Of a stretch of DNA of 64,000 nucleotides, positions 41,601-50,302 are shown in pieces; the first letter of the stretch is position 1; every line of letters starts with the position of its first letter. The stretch comes from DASXKD01 sp963707905. Lineage in GTDB: Bacteria; Actinomycetota; Actinomycetes; Streptosporangiales; Streptosporangiaceae. A program made the translations under genes and the position numbers. The notes beneath the pieces were generated by a model. It ran no database searches. It saw nothing but the letters and a program-made list of their open reading frames with translations, and had not been told where the DNA came from. The DNA lies in NCBI GenBank assembly GCA_963707905.1, contig CAVPSA010000025.1, forward strand, positions 62,001-126,000, in the 5' to 3' direction.

Positions 41601-44600
41601 GTGTATGTGAAAAGCCTCACCCTGCGTGGGTTCAAGTCCTTCGCCTCGGCCACCTCACTCCGGTTCGAGCCGGGTATCACCTGCGTCGTGGGTCCGAACG
41701 GATCCGGCAAATCAAACATCGTGGACGCGTTCGCCTGGGTCATGGGCGAGCAGGGCGCCAAGAGCCTGCGCGGCGGCAAGATGGACGACGTCGTCTTCGC
41801 CGGCACCGCCTCCCGGCCGCCGCTCGGCCGGGCCGAGGTCACCCTCACCATCGACAACACCGATGGCGCGCTCCCGATCGACTACACAGAAGTGACCATC
41901 AGCCGACTGCTCTTCCGGTCCGGCCAGAGCGAGTACGCCATCAACGGGAACCAGTGCAGGCTCCTCGATGTCACCGAACTGCTCTCCGACTCGGGCCTGG
42001 GCAGGGAAATGCACGTGATCGTCGGCCAGGGCCAGCTCGACGAGGTGCTGCACGCCGGGCCCGAGGCGCGCCGTGCGCTCATCGAGGAGGCCGCGGGGGT
42101 ACTCAAGCACCGGCGGCGCAAGGAGAAGGCCCTCCGCAAGCTGGAGGCCATGCAGGTCAACCTGACCCGGCTGGTGGACCTCACCGGCGAACTGCGCCGC
42201 CGTCTCGGCCCGCTGGGCCGGCAGGCAGCGATCGCCCGCCGGGCCGCGACGATCCAGGCGGACCTGCGCGACGCCAAGCTGCGGCTGCTGGCCGACGACT
42301 TCGCCGGTGCCGCGGCGGCACTTGAGCGCGGCGAGGCGAACGAGGCGGCCGCCCTGGCCCGCCGGGCCGAACTGGAGAACCTGCTGGCTCAGGCACGCCG
42401 CCAGGAGTCGGCGCTTGATGCCGACGAGCTACAGCATGCGCCCCGGCTCGAGGCGGCGCTCAACACCTGGTTCGAGCTCTCTTCTCTGGCCGAACGACTG
42501 CGCGGGGTGGCCAACCTCGCCCGCGAGCGTCATGCCCTGCTGGCCGCTGACCAGGCCCCGGCCCGGCCGGGCCGGGATCCCGGCGAACTGGACGCCGAGG
42601 CGGCCGCGCTGCGCGAGCAGGAGGCGGTCCTCGGCGAGGCCCTGGAGGCGGCCCGGGCCGCGCTCGGCAAGGCCACCGAGGGCCGCACCCTCGCAGAGGC
42701 GGACCTGGCCGCGGCCGAACGGCTGCTCGCCGACCAGGCCCGCGCCGCCGCGGCCCGCGCCGACCAGCTGGCCAGGCTGCGCGGCCAGGTGGGGGCCGCC
42801 CGCAGCCGCGTCGCGGCCAGCGAGGAGGAGGCGGCCCGGCTTGCGGACGCCATCGAGCAGGCCAGGTCCCGTGCCCGGTTCGCCCAGCGGGAGCACGAAG
42901 AGGCACAGGAACTGGCGGGTGCCGGGACCGACGACCGGGCCGGCCTGGCCGCGGCGCACGAGGAGGCGGCCGCCGCCCTCGCCGGAAGCTCCGCCCGCGT
43001 CGCCGAGTGCCGCGCTGCCGAGCGGGTGGCCAGCGCCGAGCGCGCCGCCCTGGTTGCCCGCCGCCAGGCGCTGGAAGAGGGCCTGCGTGCCGTCCAGGAC
43101 GGCACGGCCGCCTCGGCGGCCCTGCTGGCGGACCCGGAGTGGGCCGGGCATGTCCTCGGCGGGGTCGCTGCCCTGCTGACCGTGGCCGAGGGCGCGCAGG
43201 AGGCCATCACGGCCGCGCTCGGCGGTGCCGCCGATGCGGTGGCCGTGGCCGGCCTGGACGCCGCCGTGGCGATCCTGCACGGTCTCAAGGGCGCCGACGC
43301 GGGAACGGCCGGGCTGGTCATCGCCGGCACCGGCGCCGCGCCGGGCAGCGGAGCCGGAGAATCGTCTGCGGGGCGCGGTACGGCCGGAGCACTTCCGCCG
43401 GGCGTGGTGCCCGCGGTCGATCTGGTGAAGGCGCCCGGGGAACTCGCCGCGGCACTGGCCGGGCTGCTGTCCGGGGTGGTGGTCGCCGACAACCTCGCCG
43501 CGGCGCATGACGTGGTCCGCGCCCGTCCCGAGCTGAGAGTGGTCACCAGGGACGGCGACCTGCTCGGCGCGCACTGGGCGCTCGGCGGCTCGGCCAAGCC
43601 GCCGAGCATGCTGGCGATGCGTGCGGCGGCCGAGGAAGCGGCGGCCGCGCTGGCACCGGCCGAGCGGGCCGCACAGGAGGCGGCCGCCACACTGGCGAGC
43701 GCACTGGCCGACGAGGAACGGGACCGGGATGCCACCGGCCGGGCGCTGGCGGGGGTGCGGGCCGCGGACAAGGCCGCGGCGGAGTCATCCGGGCGGCTTG
43801 GCCGGCTTGCCGGCGCGGCACGGGCAGCGCAGGAGGAGGCCGCGCGGCTGGAGGCGGCGATCGCCTCGGTCAGCCAGCAGCGTGAGCGGGACGCCACGGC
43901 GCTGGCCGGGCTCGCCGCCAAGCTCGCGGAGGCCGAGGCGGGCGAGGACGGGGCGAGCGAATCCCTGGAGACCGGCCAGGCGGCGGGAGCGCCGGAGGCC
44001 CCGGACCGGGACGGGCTGGCCGCCCTGGCCAGCGCGGCCAGGGAGGCCGAGACCGACGCCCGGCTGGAGGTCAGGACGGCCGAGGAGCGGCTGCGGGCAA
44101 TCGCCGGCCGGGCCGATGCCCTGGCCGCGGCGGCGGTGCGGGAACGGCGGGCCGCCGAGGCCGCGGTGGCCCGGCGGCGGCTGCGGGCGCGGCAGGCCGA
44201 GGTCGCTGGGGCGGTCGCCACGGGCGCGGACGCGGCCCTGGCCAAGATCGGACAGTCGCTGGCCACCGCCCAAGCGGACCGGGAGGCGGCCGAGCAGGCG
44301 AGCAAGGGCAGGGCGGAGACGCTCAAGGAGGTCAGGTCGCGGGTCCGGGCCATCGCCACGGACCTGGACCGGGTGGTGGACACCGCGCACGGCGCGGAGG
44401 TCAGCCGGGCCGAGCAGCGGATGCGGGTGGAGCAGATGGTGGCGCGGGCCGCCGAGGAGTTCGGTGTGGACACCGAGACGCTGCTCGCCGAGTACGGGCC
44501 GGACGTTCCCGTGCCCGTTTTCGAAGAGGCCGAGCCGGCCGCCTCCCGGCGCCGCCGGCCTGGGTCTACGGTCCAGGCCGGCACTGTTCACGGAACCCTG

Positions 44601-45581
44601 GCCCCGGGCGGCCTGGTCCAGAACGGCACCGGGCTGCACGGTTCTGGGCAGCACGGTTCCGGCCAGGACAGCGCGGTGCGGGACGCTGCGGGGCAGGACG
44701 GCGCCGCCCAGCGAGCACCGCTGCAGGCCGAGGTGGCCGGCGGAGCGCCGTTCGCGGGCGGGAACGGGATATCCCGGAACGGTGCGTCCGGAAACGGGGT
44801 GTCAGGGAACGGCGCGGACGCCGCTGTAGACGGGGCCACCGCGGCCAGCCCGGCGCAGGATGCCCCGGTCGCGGGCCCGGCAGACCGGCCCGCGGAGCCG
44901 GTGCGGACGATCCCCTATGTCCGGGCCGAGCAGGAGAAGCGGGCCGCCACCGCACAGCGCCAGCTCGACCAGCTCGGCAAGGTGAACCCACTGGCCCTGG
45001 AGGAGTACGCGGCGCTGGAGGAGCGGCACCAGTTCCTCGCTACCCAGCTCGAGGACCTCAAGAAGACCCGCCGCGACCTGCTCACCGTCGTCAAGGAGGT
45101 CGACGACCGGGTCCAGCAGGTGTTCACTTCGGCCTTCGCGGACACCGCCGCCGAGTTCGAGCAGATCTTCTCGCGGCTGTTCCCCGGCGGCGAGGGCAGG
45201 CTGGTGCTGACCGAGCCCGACGACATGCTGGCGACCGGCATCGATGTCGAGGCCCGGCCGCCCGGCAAGAAGGTCAAGCGGCTCTCGCTGCTGTCCGGTG
45301 GTGAGCGGTCGCTGACCGCGATCGCGTTCCTGCTGGCCATCTTCAAGGCCCGCCCGTCGCCGTTCTACGTGCTTGACGAGGTCGAGGCGGCCCTGGACGA
45401 CACCAACCTGCAGCGGCTGCTCGGTATCTTCGAGGAGCTGCGCAGCATCTCCCAGCTGATCATCATCACGCACCAGAAGCGGACCATGGAGGTCGCTGAC
45501 GCCCTGTACGGGACCACCATGCAGGGCGACGGGGTCTCCACGGTGGTGAGCCAGCGGCTGCGGGAGCGAGAACGCGCGTAG
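41601..45581 (+). CDS. smc: Chromosome segregation ATPase SMC with low-complexity insert
   Basis: A 1326-residue SMC. The N-terminal head has Walker A GPNGSGKSN (about 32-40); long coiled-coil arms flank a hinge near 510-640 (HVLGGVAALLTVAEGAQEAI to LLGAHWALGG). The C-terminal head has the signature LLSGGERSLTAIAFL and Walker B PFYVLDEVEAALDD. Bacterial SMC is usually near 1180 residues; the surplus is a Gly/Asn/Gln/Ala-rich stretch at about 980-1100 (for example NGTGLHGSGQHGSGQD), just before the C-terminal head (RTIPYVRAEQEK). GTG start behind GGGGGAGGAGAG. With ScpA/ScpB it condenses and aligns chromosome arms; those partners are not in the window. Confidence 0.95.
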   Translation: MYVKSLTLRGFKSFASATSLRFEPGITCVVGPNGSGKSNIVDAFAWVMGEQGAKSLRGGKMDDVVFAGTASRPPLGRAEVTLTIDNTDGALPIDYTEVTISRLLFRSGQSEYAINGNQCRLLDVTELLSDSGLGREMHVIVGQGQLDEVLHAGPEARRALIEEAAGVLKHRRRKEKALRKLEAMQVNLTRLVDLTGELRRRLGPLGRQAAIARRAATIQADLRDAKLRLLADDFAGAAAALERGEANEAAALARRAELENLLAQARRQESALDADELQHAPRLEAALNTWFELSSLAERLRGVANLARERHALLAADQAPARPGRDPGELDAEAAALREQEAVLGEALEAARAALGKATEGRTLAEADLAAAERLLADQARAAAARADQLARLRGQVGAARSRVAASEEEAARLADAIEQARSRARFAQREHEEAQELAGAGTDDRAGLAAAHEEAAAALAGSSARVAECRAAERVASAERAALVARRQALEEGLRAVQDGTAASAALLADPEWAGHVLGGVAALLTVAEGAQEAITAALGGAADAVAVAGLDAAVAILHGLKGADAGTAGLVIAGTGAAPGSGAGESSAGRGTAGALPPGVVPAVDLVKAPGELAAALAGLLSGVVVADNLAAAHDVVRARPELRVVTRDGDLLGAHWALGGSAKPPSMLAMRAAAEEAAAALAPAERAAQEAAATLASALADEERDRDATGRALAGVRAADKAAAESSGRLGRLAGAARAAQEEAARLEAAIASVSQQRERDATALAGLAAKLAEAEAGEDGASESLETGQAAGAPEAPDRDGLAALASAAREAETDARLEVRTAEERLRAIAGRADALAAAAVRERRAAEAAVARRRLRARQAEVAGAVATGADAALAKIGQSLATAQADREAAEQASKGRAETLKEVRSRVRAIATDLDRVVDTAHGAEVSRAEQRMRVEQMVARAAEEFGVDTETLLAEYGPDVPVPVFEEAEPAASRRRRPGSTVQAGTVHGTLAPGGLVQNGTGLHGSGQHGSGQDSAVRDAAGQDGAAQRAPLQAEVAGGAPFAGGNGISRNGASGNGVSGNGADAAVDGATAASPAQDAPVAGPADRPAEPVRTIPYVRAEQEKRAATAQRQLDQLGKVNPLALEEYAALEERHQFLATQLEDLKKTRRDLLTVVKEVDDRVQQVFTSAFADTAAEFEQIFSRLFPGGEGRLVLTEPDDMLATGIDVEARPPGKKVKRLSLLSGGERSLTAIAFLLAIFKARPSPFYVLDEVEAALDDTNLQRLLGIFEELRSISQLIIITHQKRTMEVADALYGTTMQGDGVSTVVSQRLRERERA

Positions 45582-45708
45582 CCACATGTCCCGCAGATCG
45601 CCAGCCTGGCCCCGATCCAGGGGCAGGGGCCGGGGCCACCAGCGGGCGTGACCGCGCCATGGGCGGGATCCCGCCGCGGGCATATTCATCTGCCAGACTG
45701 GGGCCGTT

Positions 45709-46863
45709 ATGGAGTACTTGATCATTGTCATCGTCCTCGTCGTCCTGGCCCTGATCGTGGGCGGCGCCATGCTGGTCCGCGGCCGGCGGCGGCCGCACGA
45801 GACCGCGGCGCCGTCGCAGCCGCCCGGTGCCCCTTCCGCCCCGGCACACCCCGGCACGGACGTGGACACCGCAGCCGCACCGTCCGCACCGGGTGCCCCG
45901 GTGACCGAGGTTCCCGCGGCCGGGGTGGCGGAGGCGCCGCAACCGCTCGCAGGCCGGATGACCCGCCTTCGTGGCCGGCTCGCGCGCTCGCAGACCGGGT
46001 TCGGCGCGGTGCTGCTCGGCCTGCTCTCCCGTGACGGGCTCGACGATCAGGGCTGGGAGGAGGTCGAGGACACCCTGGTCGGGGCCGATCTCGGGGCCGG
46101 CCCGGCGGCACAGCTCGTCAACGAGTTGCGCACGCAGGTCAGGGTGGGCGGCGCCCGCGGCACCGCCGAGGTGCGCTCGCTGCTGAGAAAGGACCTGATC
46201 GAGCAGGTCGGTGCCGACCTGGACCGGTCGCTGCGGGTGGCCAGGCATGGCGACCGGCCCGCCATAGTGCTCATGGTGGGGGTCAACGGCACCGGCAAGA
46301 CGTCCACCTGCGGCAAGCTGGCCCGTGCGCTCATCGGGGAAGGCCACACGGTCCTGCTCGGTGCCGCCGACACCTTCCGCGCCGCCGCCGCCGACCAGCT
46401 GGAGACCTGGGGGCAGCGGGTAGGCGCTCAGGTGATCCGTTCGGACCGGGAGGGCGCCGACCCGGCGAGCGTCGCGTTCGACGCCGTGAAGCAGGGCATC
46501 GACGACCGCGCGGACACCGTCATCGTGGACACCGCGGGGCGGCTGCACACCAAGACCGGCCTGATGGATGAGCTCGGCAAGATCAAGCGTGTCATCGAAC
46601 GCCAGGCGACCGTGGACGAGGTCCTGCTGGTACTTGACGCCACCACGGGGCAGAACGGCCTGCGCCAGGCCAGGGTGTTCGCGGAAGCCGTGGACATCAC
46701 CGGGATCGTGCTGACCAAGCTGGACGGGACCGCCAAGGGTGGCATCGTGGTGGCGGTGCAGCGGGAACTCGGGGTGCCGGTCAAGCTGGTCGGCCTCGGT
46801 GAAGGGCCCGACGACCTCGCCCCGTTCGAGCCCGCCGCGTTCGTCGACGCGATCCTCGGCTAG
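45709..46863 (+). CDS. ftsY: Signal recognition particle receptor FtsY
   Basis: A 384-residue SRP GTPase. An N-terminal transmembrane helix (YLIIVIVLVVLALIVGGAM) anchors it, as in other actinobacteria; a Pro/Ala linker follows. The NG domain has GVNGTGKTSTCGKLA (G1), DTFRAAAADQL, VDTAGRLHTK and TKLDGTAKGG. It receives ribosome-nascent chain-SRP complexes at the membrane, so it works with Ffh encoded at 50303. ATG 45709. Confidence 0.97.
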   Translation: MEYLIIVIVLVVLALIVGGAMLVRGRRRPHETAAPSQPPGAPSAPAHPGTDVDTAAAPSAPGAPVTEVPAAGVAEAPQPLAGRMTRLRGRLARSQTGFGAVLLGLLSRDGLDDQGWEEVEDTLVGADLGAGPAAQLVNELRTQVRVGGARGTAEVRSLLRKDLIEQVGADLDRSLRVARHGDRPAIVLMVGVNGTGKTSTCGKLARALIGEGHTVLLGAADTFRAAAADQLETWGQRVGAQVIRSDREGADPASVAFDAVKQGIDDRADTVIVDTAGRLHTKTGLMDELGKIKRVIERQATVDEVLLVLDATTGQNGLRQARVFAEAVDITGIVLTKLDGTAKGGIVVAVQRELGVPVKLVGLGEGPDDLAPFEPAAFVDAILG

Positions 46864-46868
46864 CGTTC

Positions 46869-47306
46869 ATGCCCGCCATCTGGCGGCTGACCCCGCGCCA
46901 GAGCGTTGCGGCCGAATGTGCACGACGAGGCAGGGCGGCCGTCGTCGGCGGGTGCATCGACCTGCTCCAGGGTCAGGACACCGACGACGCGCTGCTGATC
47001 GCGCTGGCCGGGCCCGCCGCCCAGGCCGTGCTCGACGGCTCCGCGGGCGGCAAGGCGGGTTACTGGCCGCGAGTGTGGGCGGCCCGCGGCCTGCTGCATG
47101 CCTGGGACGACCGTGCCACGGCGGTGATCATCCAGGCCACGGCGGATGACGCGTGGCGGGTGCGGGAGATGGCGGCCAAGGTCATCGCCCGCCACCGCGT
47201 CGCAGACGCGCTGCCTGCCGTGTCGCAGCTGCGCACCGACCCGGTGCCCAGGGTCCGGGCCGCGGCCGAGCGGGCGGTCGTGCTGGTCACCGCAAGCAGC
47301 ACCTGA
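46869..47306 (+). CDS. HEAT-repeat protein
   Basis: A 145-residue helical protein starting 5 bp after ftsY. Two HEAT-like units are visible: YWPRVWAARGLLHAWDDRATAVIIQATADDAWRVREMAAKVIARHRVADALPAV and then RTDPVPRVRAAAERAVVLV (patterns VREMAAKVI and VRAAAERAV). Such repeats mediate protein contacts. It occupies the place where amtB is usually found before glnB. Function unknown. Confidence 0.78.
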   Translation: MPAIWRLTPRQSVAAECARRGRAAVVGGCIDLLQGQDTDDALLIALAGPAAQAVLDGSAGGKAGYWPRVWAARGLLHAWDDRATAVIIQATADDAWRVREMAAKVIARHRVADALPAVSQLRTDPVPRVRAAAERAVVLVTASST

Positions 47307-47357
47307 ACGGGCGGCACCGGCAGCCGCCGGGCCGCGAGCGGCGTGCGGCAGGGCGGC

Positions 47358-47426
47358 GAAACTTCTGCGTAACATGACGGCCCGCCGTTTCACTCGGCGG
47401 AAACAGCCCGTAACCATCAGCGAAAC
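47358..47426 (+). promoter_or_regulatory. GlnR-like half-sites upstream of glnB
   Basis: GAAAC (47358-47362) and GTAAC (47369-47373) are separated by exactly 6 bp, matching the alternating GTnAC/GAAAC spacing of actinobacterial GlnR boxes. Further pairs follow: GTTTC (47387-47391) with GAAAC (47400-47404), and GTAAC (47410-47414) with GAAAC (47422-47426). This suggests nitrogen control of glnB-glnD; spacing of the later pairs is less ideal. Confidence 0.5.
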
Positions 47427-47474
47427 GCCCCCGGGGGACGCTGAGGCGCAGCGCAGGTCCTGAGAGGTGGTCGC

Positions 47475-47813
47475 ATGAAGCTCATCACGGCCGTGATCAA
47501 GCCCTTCAAGCTGGACGAGGTGAAGTCCGCTCTGCAGGCGTTCGGCGTGCACGGCATGACGGTCACGGAGGCGAGCGGTTATGGCAGGCAGCGCGGCCAC
47601 ACCGAGGTGTACCGAGGCGCGGAGTACCAGGTCGACCTGGTGCCGAAGGTGCGGCTTGAGGTGCTTTGCGACGACGACGACGCCGATGACCTGATCGGCG
47701 TGGTGGTCAAGGCCGCACAGACCGGGCGGATCGGCGACGGCAAGGTCTGGTGTACCCCCGTGGACACGGTGGCGCGGGTGCGCACCGGAGAGCGCGGGCC
47801 TGGAGCCCTCTGA
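47475..47813 (+). CDS. glnB: Nitrogen regulatory protein PII
   Basis: A 112-residue PII trimer subunit that reads 2-oxoglutarate, ATP and ADP. MKLITAVIKPFKLDEVKSAL, the T-loop GYGRQRGHTEVYRGAEYQVDLVPK with the modification site Tyr51, and TGRIGDGKVW are all present. In actinobacteria GlnD adenylylates this Tyr. glnD starts 4 bp after the stop. Unlike the common amtB-glnK-glnD order, no ammonium transporter gene precedes it here. Confidence 0.97.
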   Translation: MKLITAVIKPFKLDEVKSALQAFGVHGMTVTEASGYGRQRGHTEVYRGAEYQVDLVPKVRLEVLCDDDDADDLIGVVVKAAQTGRIGDGKVWCTPVDTVARVRTGERGPGAL

Positions 47814-47817
47814 GGCC

Positions 47818-50258
47818 GTGGGAACCGGTGCGCGGCCGGCCAGGGTCCGGCGCCTGGCGTCGTTCGCAGCCGATCGCGCTCGCCGCAGCACGAGCGCCGA
47901 CCGCTGGCTGGCCTCACTGCTGGGCGCCGAGCCCGGGGTGGCGCTGGTGGCGGTCGGCGGCTACGGCCGGCGCGAGCTGCTGCCGGGCAGTGACCTCGAC
48001 GTGCTGCTGCTGCACTCCGGGCGGCCGGGAATCGCCGCCCTGGCCGACCGCGTCTGGTACCCCATCTGGGACTCGGGCACCCATCTTGACCATGCCGTGC
48101 GCGGCCGGCCGAAGCGCGCGAGGTGGCCCGCCAGGACGTGCGGGTGGCGCTCGGCCTGCTGCACGCCAGGCACGTCGCCGGGGATCCAGGACTGACCAGC
48201 GACCTGCGCACCGGAGTCCTGGCGGACTGGCGGTCGGGCGCCCGCACCAGGCTGGCCGAGTTGCAGGCGCTGCATGAGGAGCGCACCGCACGCAGCGGCG
48301 AACTCGCGTTCCTGCTTGAACCGGATCTCAAGGAGGCCAGGGGTGGCCTGCGCGACGCGGAGGCCATCTACGCGGTGGCTGCGGCCTGGGTGGCTCCCGG
48401 GCCCGGGCCGCGGGCCCGGGCCGCGCAGGAGGCCATCCTGGACGCGCGGCACGCCCTGCACGAGGTGACCGGCCGGGCCAGCGACCGGCTGGTGCTCCAG
48501 GAACAGGACGAGGTGGCGCGGGTCCTGGGCCTGGCCGACGCCGATGCGCTGCTGTGTCATATGGCCGGGGCCGGGCGCACCATCGCCTATTCGCTCGATC
48601 AGTCGCTGCGCCAGGCCCAGCGCAGCCGGGGCGGTGCCGTCGGCTCCAGGGGGCCGGGAGCCGACGGGCGCGGTGCTGCGGGCGTGCTTGGCGGTGTGGC
48701 CAGGGCAGGCCGCCTGCGCGGTGGCCGGGCCAGGAACGGCCCGCAGCGGCGGCCGCTGGCCGACGGCCTGGTCGAGCAGGACGGGGAGGTCGTGCTTGCG
48801 CGGCCCGCCGATCCCGCAACAGACCCGGTGCTCGTGCTGCGCGCCGCGGCCGCTGCCGCCGAGACCGGCCTTCCCCTGGCGCCGCGCACGCTGGCCCGGC
48901 TCAAGGAATGCCCACCGCTGCCCGTGCCGTGGCCCGCCGCTGCCCGCGACGCCCTGGCCATGCTGCTGGGTACCGGGCAGCCCGCCATTGCCGTCTGGGA
49001 AGCCCTCGACCAGGAGGAAATGCTGCCCGGCCTGATCCCCGACTGGGAACGGGTCCGGAACCGGCCGCAGCGCAACCCGCTGCACACCTTCACCGTCGAC
49101 CGGCATCTGGTCGAGACGGCCGCCCGGGCCGCCGCGCTGACCCGGGACGTGACCCGTCCCGACCTGCTGCTGATCGCGGCGCTGCTGCACGACATAGGCA
49201 AGGGCTGGCCCGGTGACCACCGGGTGACCGGGGAGGTGGTGACCAGGGACACCGCGCGCCGGATGGGCCTGGCCGAGGCAGACACCGAACTGGTCGCCAG
49301 CGCCGTCCGGAACCACCTGCTGCTCCCGCACATGGCGACCCGGCGGGATCTCGACGACCCGCAGACCGCGGCCCAGGTCGCGGCCACCGTCGGCGGCCGC
49401 CCCCTGCTGGAGTTGCTGCACGCCCTGGCGATCGCGGACGGCCAGGCAACCGGCCCGGCCGCCTGGAACGACTGGAAGGCAGGCCTGGTCGCCGATCTGG
49501 TGCGCCGCGTCGAGGGCGTGCTGGGCGGCCAGCCTCCGGCCGCGCCGCTGCCGCTGCGCCCCGGCCAGATCGCGCTCGCCGAGGCCGGCCAGCCCGCGGC
49601 GATGGTGACCGGCTCGGAGGTGACGGTCGTGGCACCCGATCGCCCCGGGCTGCTGTGGCAGGCGGCCGGGGTGCTCGCATCGCACCGGCTGGCGGTGCGG
49701 TCGGCCAACGCGACGTCCCACGGCACGATGGCGGTGACCTCGTTCACCGTCGCCCACCCCTACGGTGAGCCACCGGACGCCGCGCTGGTCAGCTCGGAAC
49801 TGCGCCGGGTGCTGGCCGGCGAACTGAACGTCGCCAGCCAGCTCAGCCGGCAGGGAATGCTCGGCGCGCCGGCCCGGGGCGCGGACCGGCAGGCTCCAGG
49901 CCCCGTGACGAAGGAACGGGGCGTTAGGCCATCGGGGGGTTCCAGGGGGGTCGTCCCCCCGGGGCGGCACAGGCTCGCCCCGCCCAAGGTCACCCTGGTC
50001 GACGATGCTTCGCGGACCGCCACCGTGGTTGAGGTGCGCGCGCATGACGCCCCGGGCCTGCTGTGGCGGATCGGCCGCGCCCTCGGCGAATGCGGCCTGG
50101 ACGTGCGCGCAGCCAGGGTGGAGACGCTCGGCGCGGAGGCCGTGGACGTCTTCTACGTGGTCGGCGCCGACGGCCGCCCGGTCACCGACGCCCCCACCCG
50201 CGGCCAGATCGCCGCCCGGGTTCTTTCCGCGCTGACGGGATCCGCGCTCACGGGATAG
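47818..50258 (+). pseudogene. glnD: PII adenylyl/uridylyltransferase GlnD with frameshift
   Basis: The frame from GTG 47818 encodes the nucleotidyltransferase start with GGYGRRELLPGSDLDVLLLHSG (about 47-68), then is lost near 48100-48105 after DHAVR. The other frame resumes at once with PAEAREVARQDVRVALGLLHARH and runs to 50258. One missing base explains it. The rest is complete: GlnE/GlnD helical region, HD domain LLIAALLHDIGKGWPGDHR, and two ACT domains (VTVVAPDRPGLLWQA; VVEVRAHDAPGLLWRI). Between the ACT domains a repeat element adds about 30 residues (PGPVTKERGVRPSGGSRG). If the shift is real, PII modification is lost. If it is a sequencing error, the protein would have about 813 residues. 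Confidence 0.82.
49899..49970. repeat. Second copy of the composite palindromic repeat, inside glnD
   Basis: It opens GGCCCCGTGACGAAGGAAC and continues to 49922 identically to 18105-18128. Then comes AGGCCATCGGGGGGTTCC and a GGGGGGTCGTCCCCCC palindrome, also like the first locus. It is read in frame, between the two ACT domains. Confidence 0.85.
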
Positions 50259-50302
50259 GACATGTCCCAGAGCGTGTCGCAGGATGCCCTAGCCTTGAGC
50301 AC

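Noticed and set aside
42530..44584. 684-residue minus-strand frame inside smc, very Ala/Ser-rich
   Set aside because: Mirror of the Ala-rich coiled coil codons; no domain.
48544..49035. Second frameshift in glnD around the Gly/Arg-rich linker
   Set aside because: Third positions are less biased there, but the same frame continues on both sides with conserved segments, so a low-complexity linker is enough to explain it.
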